This document shows, piece by piece, positions 5,116-6,310 of a DNA stretch of 6,310 bases. Both the position numbers and the translations under genes were made by a program. Source of the stretch: Candidatus Omnitrophota bacterium (GTDB lineage Bacteria > Omnitrophota > Gorgyraeia > Gygaellales > Profunditerraquicolaceae); contig VGKM01000069.1 in NCBI GenBank assembly GCA_016867005.1, positions 1-6,310 of the forward strand, given 5' to 3'. The notes beneath the pieces were generated by a model. The model searched no databases. It was given only the letters and a program-made list of their open reading frames with translations, and was not told where the DNA came from. The first letter of the stretch is position 1. Each line of letters opens with the position of its first letter.

Positions 5116-6310
5116 CAATGTATTTAATTTCAGCCCTTTAATCAATTCTTTTAAGATACCTGATTTAAAGCGGCGCCTGATCATTACGGCTCTTCTGATT
5201 GCGGTTTACAGAGTCGGCTGTTACCTGCCGATCCCCGGTATAGACGGAGCAGCTTTAGCAGAATTCTTCGCCCGTATTTCAAAAACTCAGGGCGGGGCGC
5301 TCTTTGGCATAATCAATATGTTCTCCGGCGGCGCTATGGAGCGGCTTACGATCTTTGCTTTAGGTATCATGCCGTATATCTCAAGTTCCATTATCATGCA
5401 GCTTTTGACAGCGGTGATCCCGGCCCTTGAGAAGCTTGCCAAAGAAGGCAAAGCCGGCCATGAGAAGATCAACCAGCTTACCCGTTACGGCACGGTAGTC
5501 CTTTCAATAGTGCAGTCGTTTTTTATCGCTATGTGGCTTGAAAGCCCTGCGCATTTCGAGGGGTTGAGGATCGTACTTTTCCCGGGATTAGGGTTCCGCA
5601 TCCTTACTGTCCTTACGCTTACTACAGGCACGATTTTTATTATGTGGCTGGGTGAACAGATCCAGGAAAGAGGCATCGGTAACGGTATATCTTTGGTCAT
5701 CACAGCCGGTATTATCTCAAGGATACCTGCGGCATTACATCAGTTGTTTATCCTGATTTCGCCGTTAAATCCTTCGCGCAGGCAGATCCAGCCGGTGACT
5801 TTAGTGATTATGGCAGCGTTTTTTGTCGCCGTTGTATTTTTAGTAATTTTGATTACGCAGGGGCAGAGGAAGATCCCGGTGCAATATGCACGCAGGATCG
5901 TCGGCCGTAAGATTTTCGGAGGCCAGAGCACCTATATCCCTTTAAAAGTGGATACATCGGGCGTCATCGCGATAATCTTTGCGCAATCGATCATTTTGTT
6001 TCCAGCGACGCTGGCATCTTTTATCCCTAATCCGGCATTCCAGAATCTGGCGCAGAGCCTGGTCAGGGGGCACCTTTTATATACGCTTGTTTATGCTCTT
6101 TTGATAATATTCTTTTGTTACTTCTATACCGCTATTGTATTTAACCCCGTCGATCTATCGGAGAATATGAAAAAATACGGGGGTTTTATTCCCGGAGTGA
6201 GGCCGGGACAATCAACCGCGGAGTTCCTTGATTTTGTAATGGTGCGGGTAACTTTGGCAGGGGCAATTTTTATTGCGATAATAGCAATTTTGCCGGATGC
6301 GATTATGGCG
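5102..6310 (+). CDS. secY: Preprotein translocase subunit SecY, 3'-truncated by the window edge
   Basis: SecY is the channel-forming membrane subunit of the Sec translocon, working with SecE, SecG and SecA or ribosomes. The frame is open from the ATG at 5102 to the edge: 403 codons, lacking about the last 40 and the final membrane helix. Approximate segments are TM1 24-43, plug region 66-80 (GIINMFSGGAMER), TM2 82-104 (FALGIMPYISSSIIMQLL), TM3 128-147, TM4 165-184, TM5 194-215, TM6 231-252, TM7 285-305, TM8 327-347 and TM9 379-397. The cytosolic loop between TM6 and TM7 has QGQRKIPVQYARR (253-265). The loop after TM8 has GGFIPGVRPGQST (360-372); Arg367 corresponds to the critical E. coli Arg357. 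The start overlaps rplO by 14 bases, with no close Shine-Dalgarno sequence, so coupling is likely. Confidence 0.97.
   Translation, partial: MASVSNVFNFSPLINSFKIPDLKRRLIITALLIAVYRVGCYLPIPGIDGAALAEFFARISKTQGGALFGIINMFSGGAMERLTIFALGIMPYISSSIIMQLLTAVIPALEKLAKEGKAGHEKINQLTRYGTVVLSIVQSFFIAMWLESPAHFEGLRIVLFPGLGFRILTVLTLTTGTIFIMWLGEQIQERGIGNGISLVITAGIISRIPAALHQLFILISPLNPSRRQIQPVTLVIMAAFFVAVVFLVILITQGQRKIPVQYARRIVGRKIFGGQSTYIPLKVDTSGVIAIIFAQSIILFPATLASFIPNPAFQNLAQSLVRGHLLYTLVYALLIIFFCYFYTAIVFNPVDLSENMKKYGGFIPGVRPGQSTAEFLDFVMVRVTLAGAIFIAIIAILPDAIMA

Overview
This window is a dense, one-directional bacterial ribosomal-protein operon, the join of the S10 and spc operons. All 14 genes lie on the + strand. 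In order they are rpsC (3' part), rplP, rpmC, rpsQ, rplN, rplX, rplE, rpsN, rpsH, rplF, rplR, rpsE, rplO and secY (5' part). Every product was recognised directly from family motifs in its translation. The gene order is the classical bacterial one with one exception: rpmD (uL30), which normally sits between rpsE and rplO, is missing, and the two flanking genes overlap by 44 bases.

The source is a bacterium. The gene order, the short zinc-type S14, the Cys4 zinc ribbon in L24 and the bacterial SecY all fit this. The moderate base composition, dense packing and missing rpmD suggest an uncultured lineage. My impression from protein style is something Omnitrophota-like, but one ribosomal window read by eye cannot settle the phylum. 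Loss of L30 is also known in Patescibacteria (CPR) and some other groups.

Layout: bases 1-1281 hold the S10-operon end (S3, L16, L29, S17). Bases 1283-5115 hold the spc part (L14, L24, L5, S14, S8, L6, L18, S5, L15). Bases 5102-6310 hold most of secY, which runs off the right edge. The largest gap between genes is 26 bases (rpsN-rpsH). No promoter, terminator, RNA gene, repeat array, mobile element or gene on the - strand is visible. The S10/spc boundary, where E. coli has a separate promoter, is a single base here, so the whole set is probably one transcript.

The genes supply small- and large-subunit proteins in step, together with the SecY channel that receives exported nascent chains. Very tight junctions, including three with the same TAATATG arrangement, point to translational coupling. 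The points of interest are modest: loss of rpmD, a lysine-rich 40-residue N-terminal extension on L15 whose start lies inside rpsE, an atypical S5 C-terminus at the same place, and a long tail on S17. I see no novel system here.
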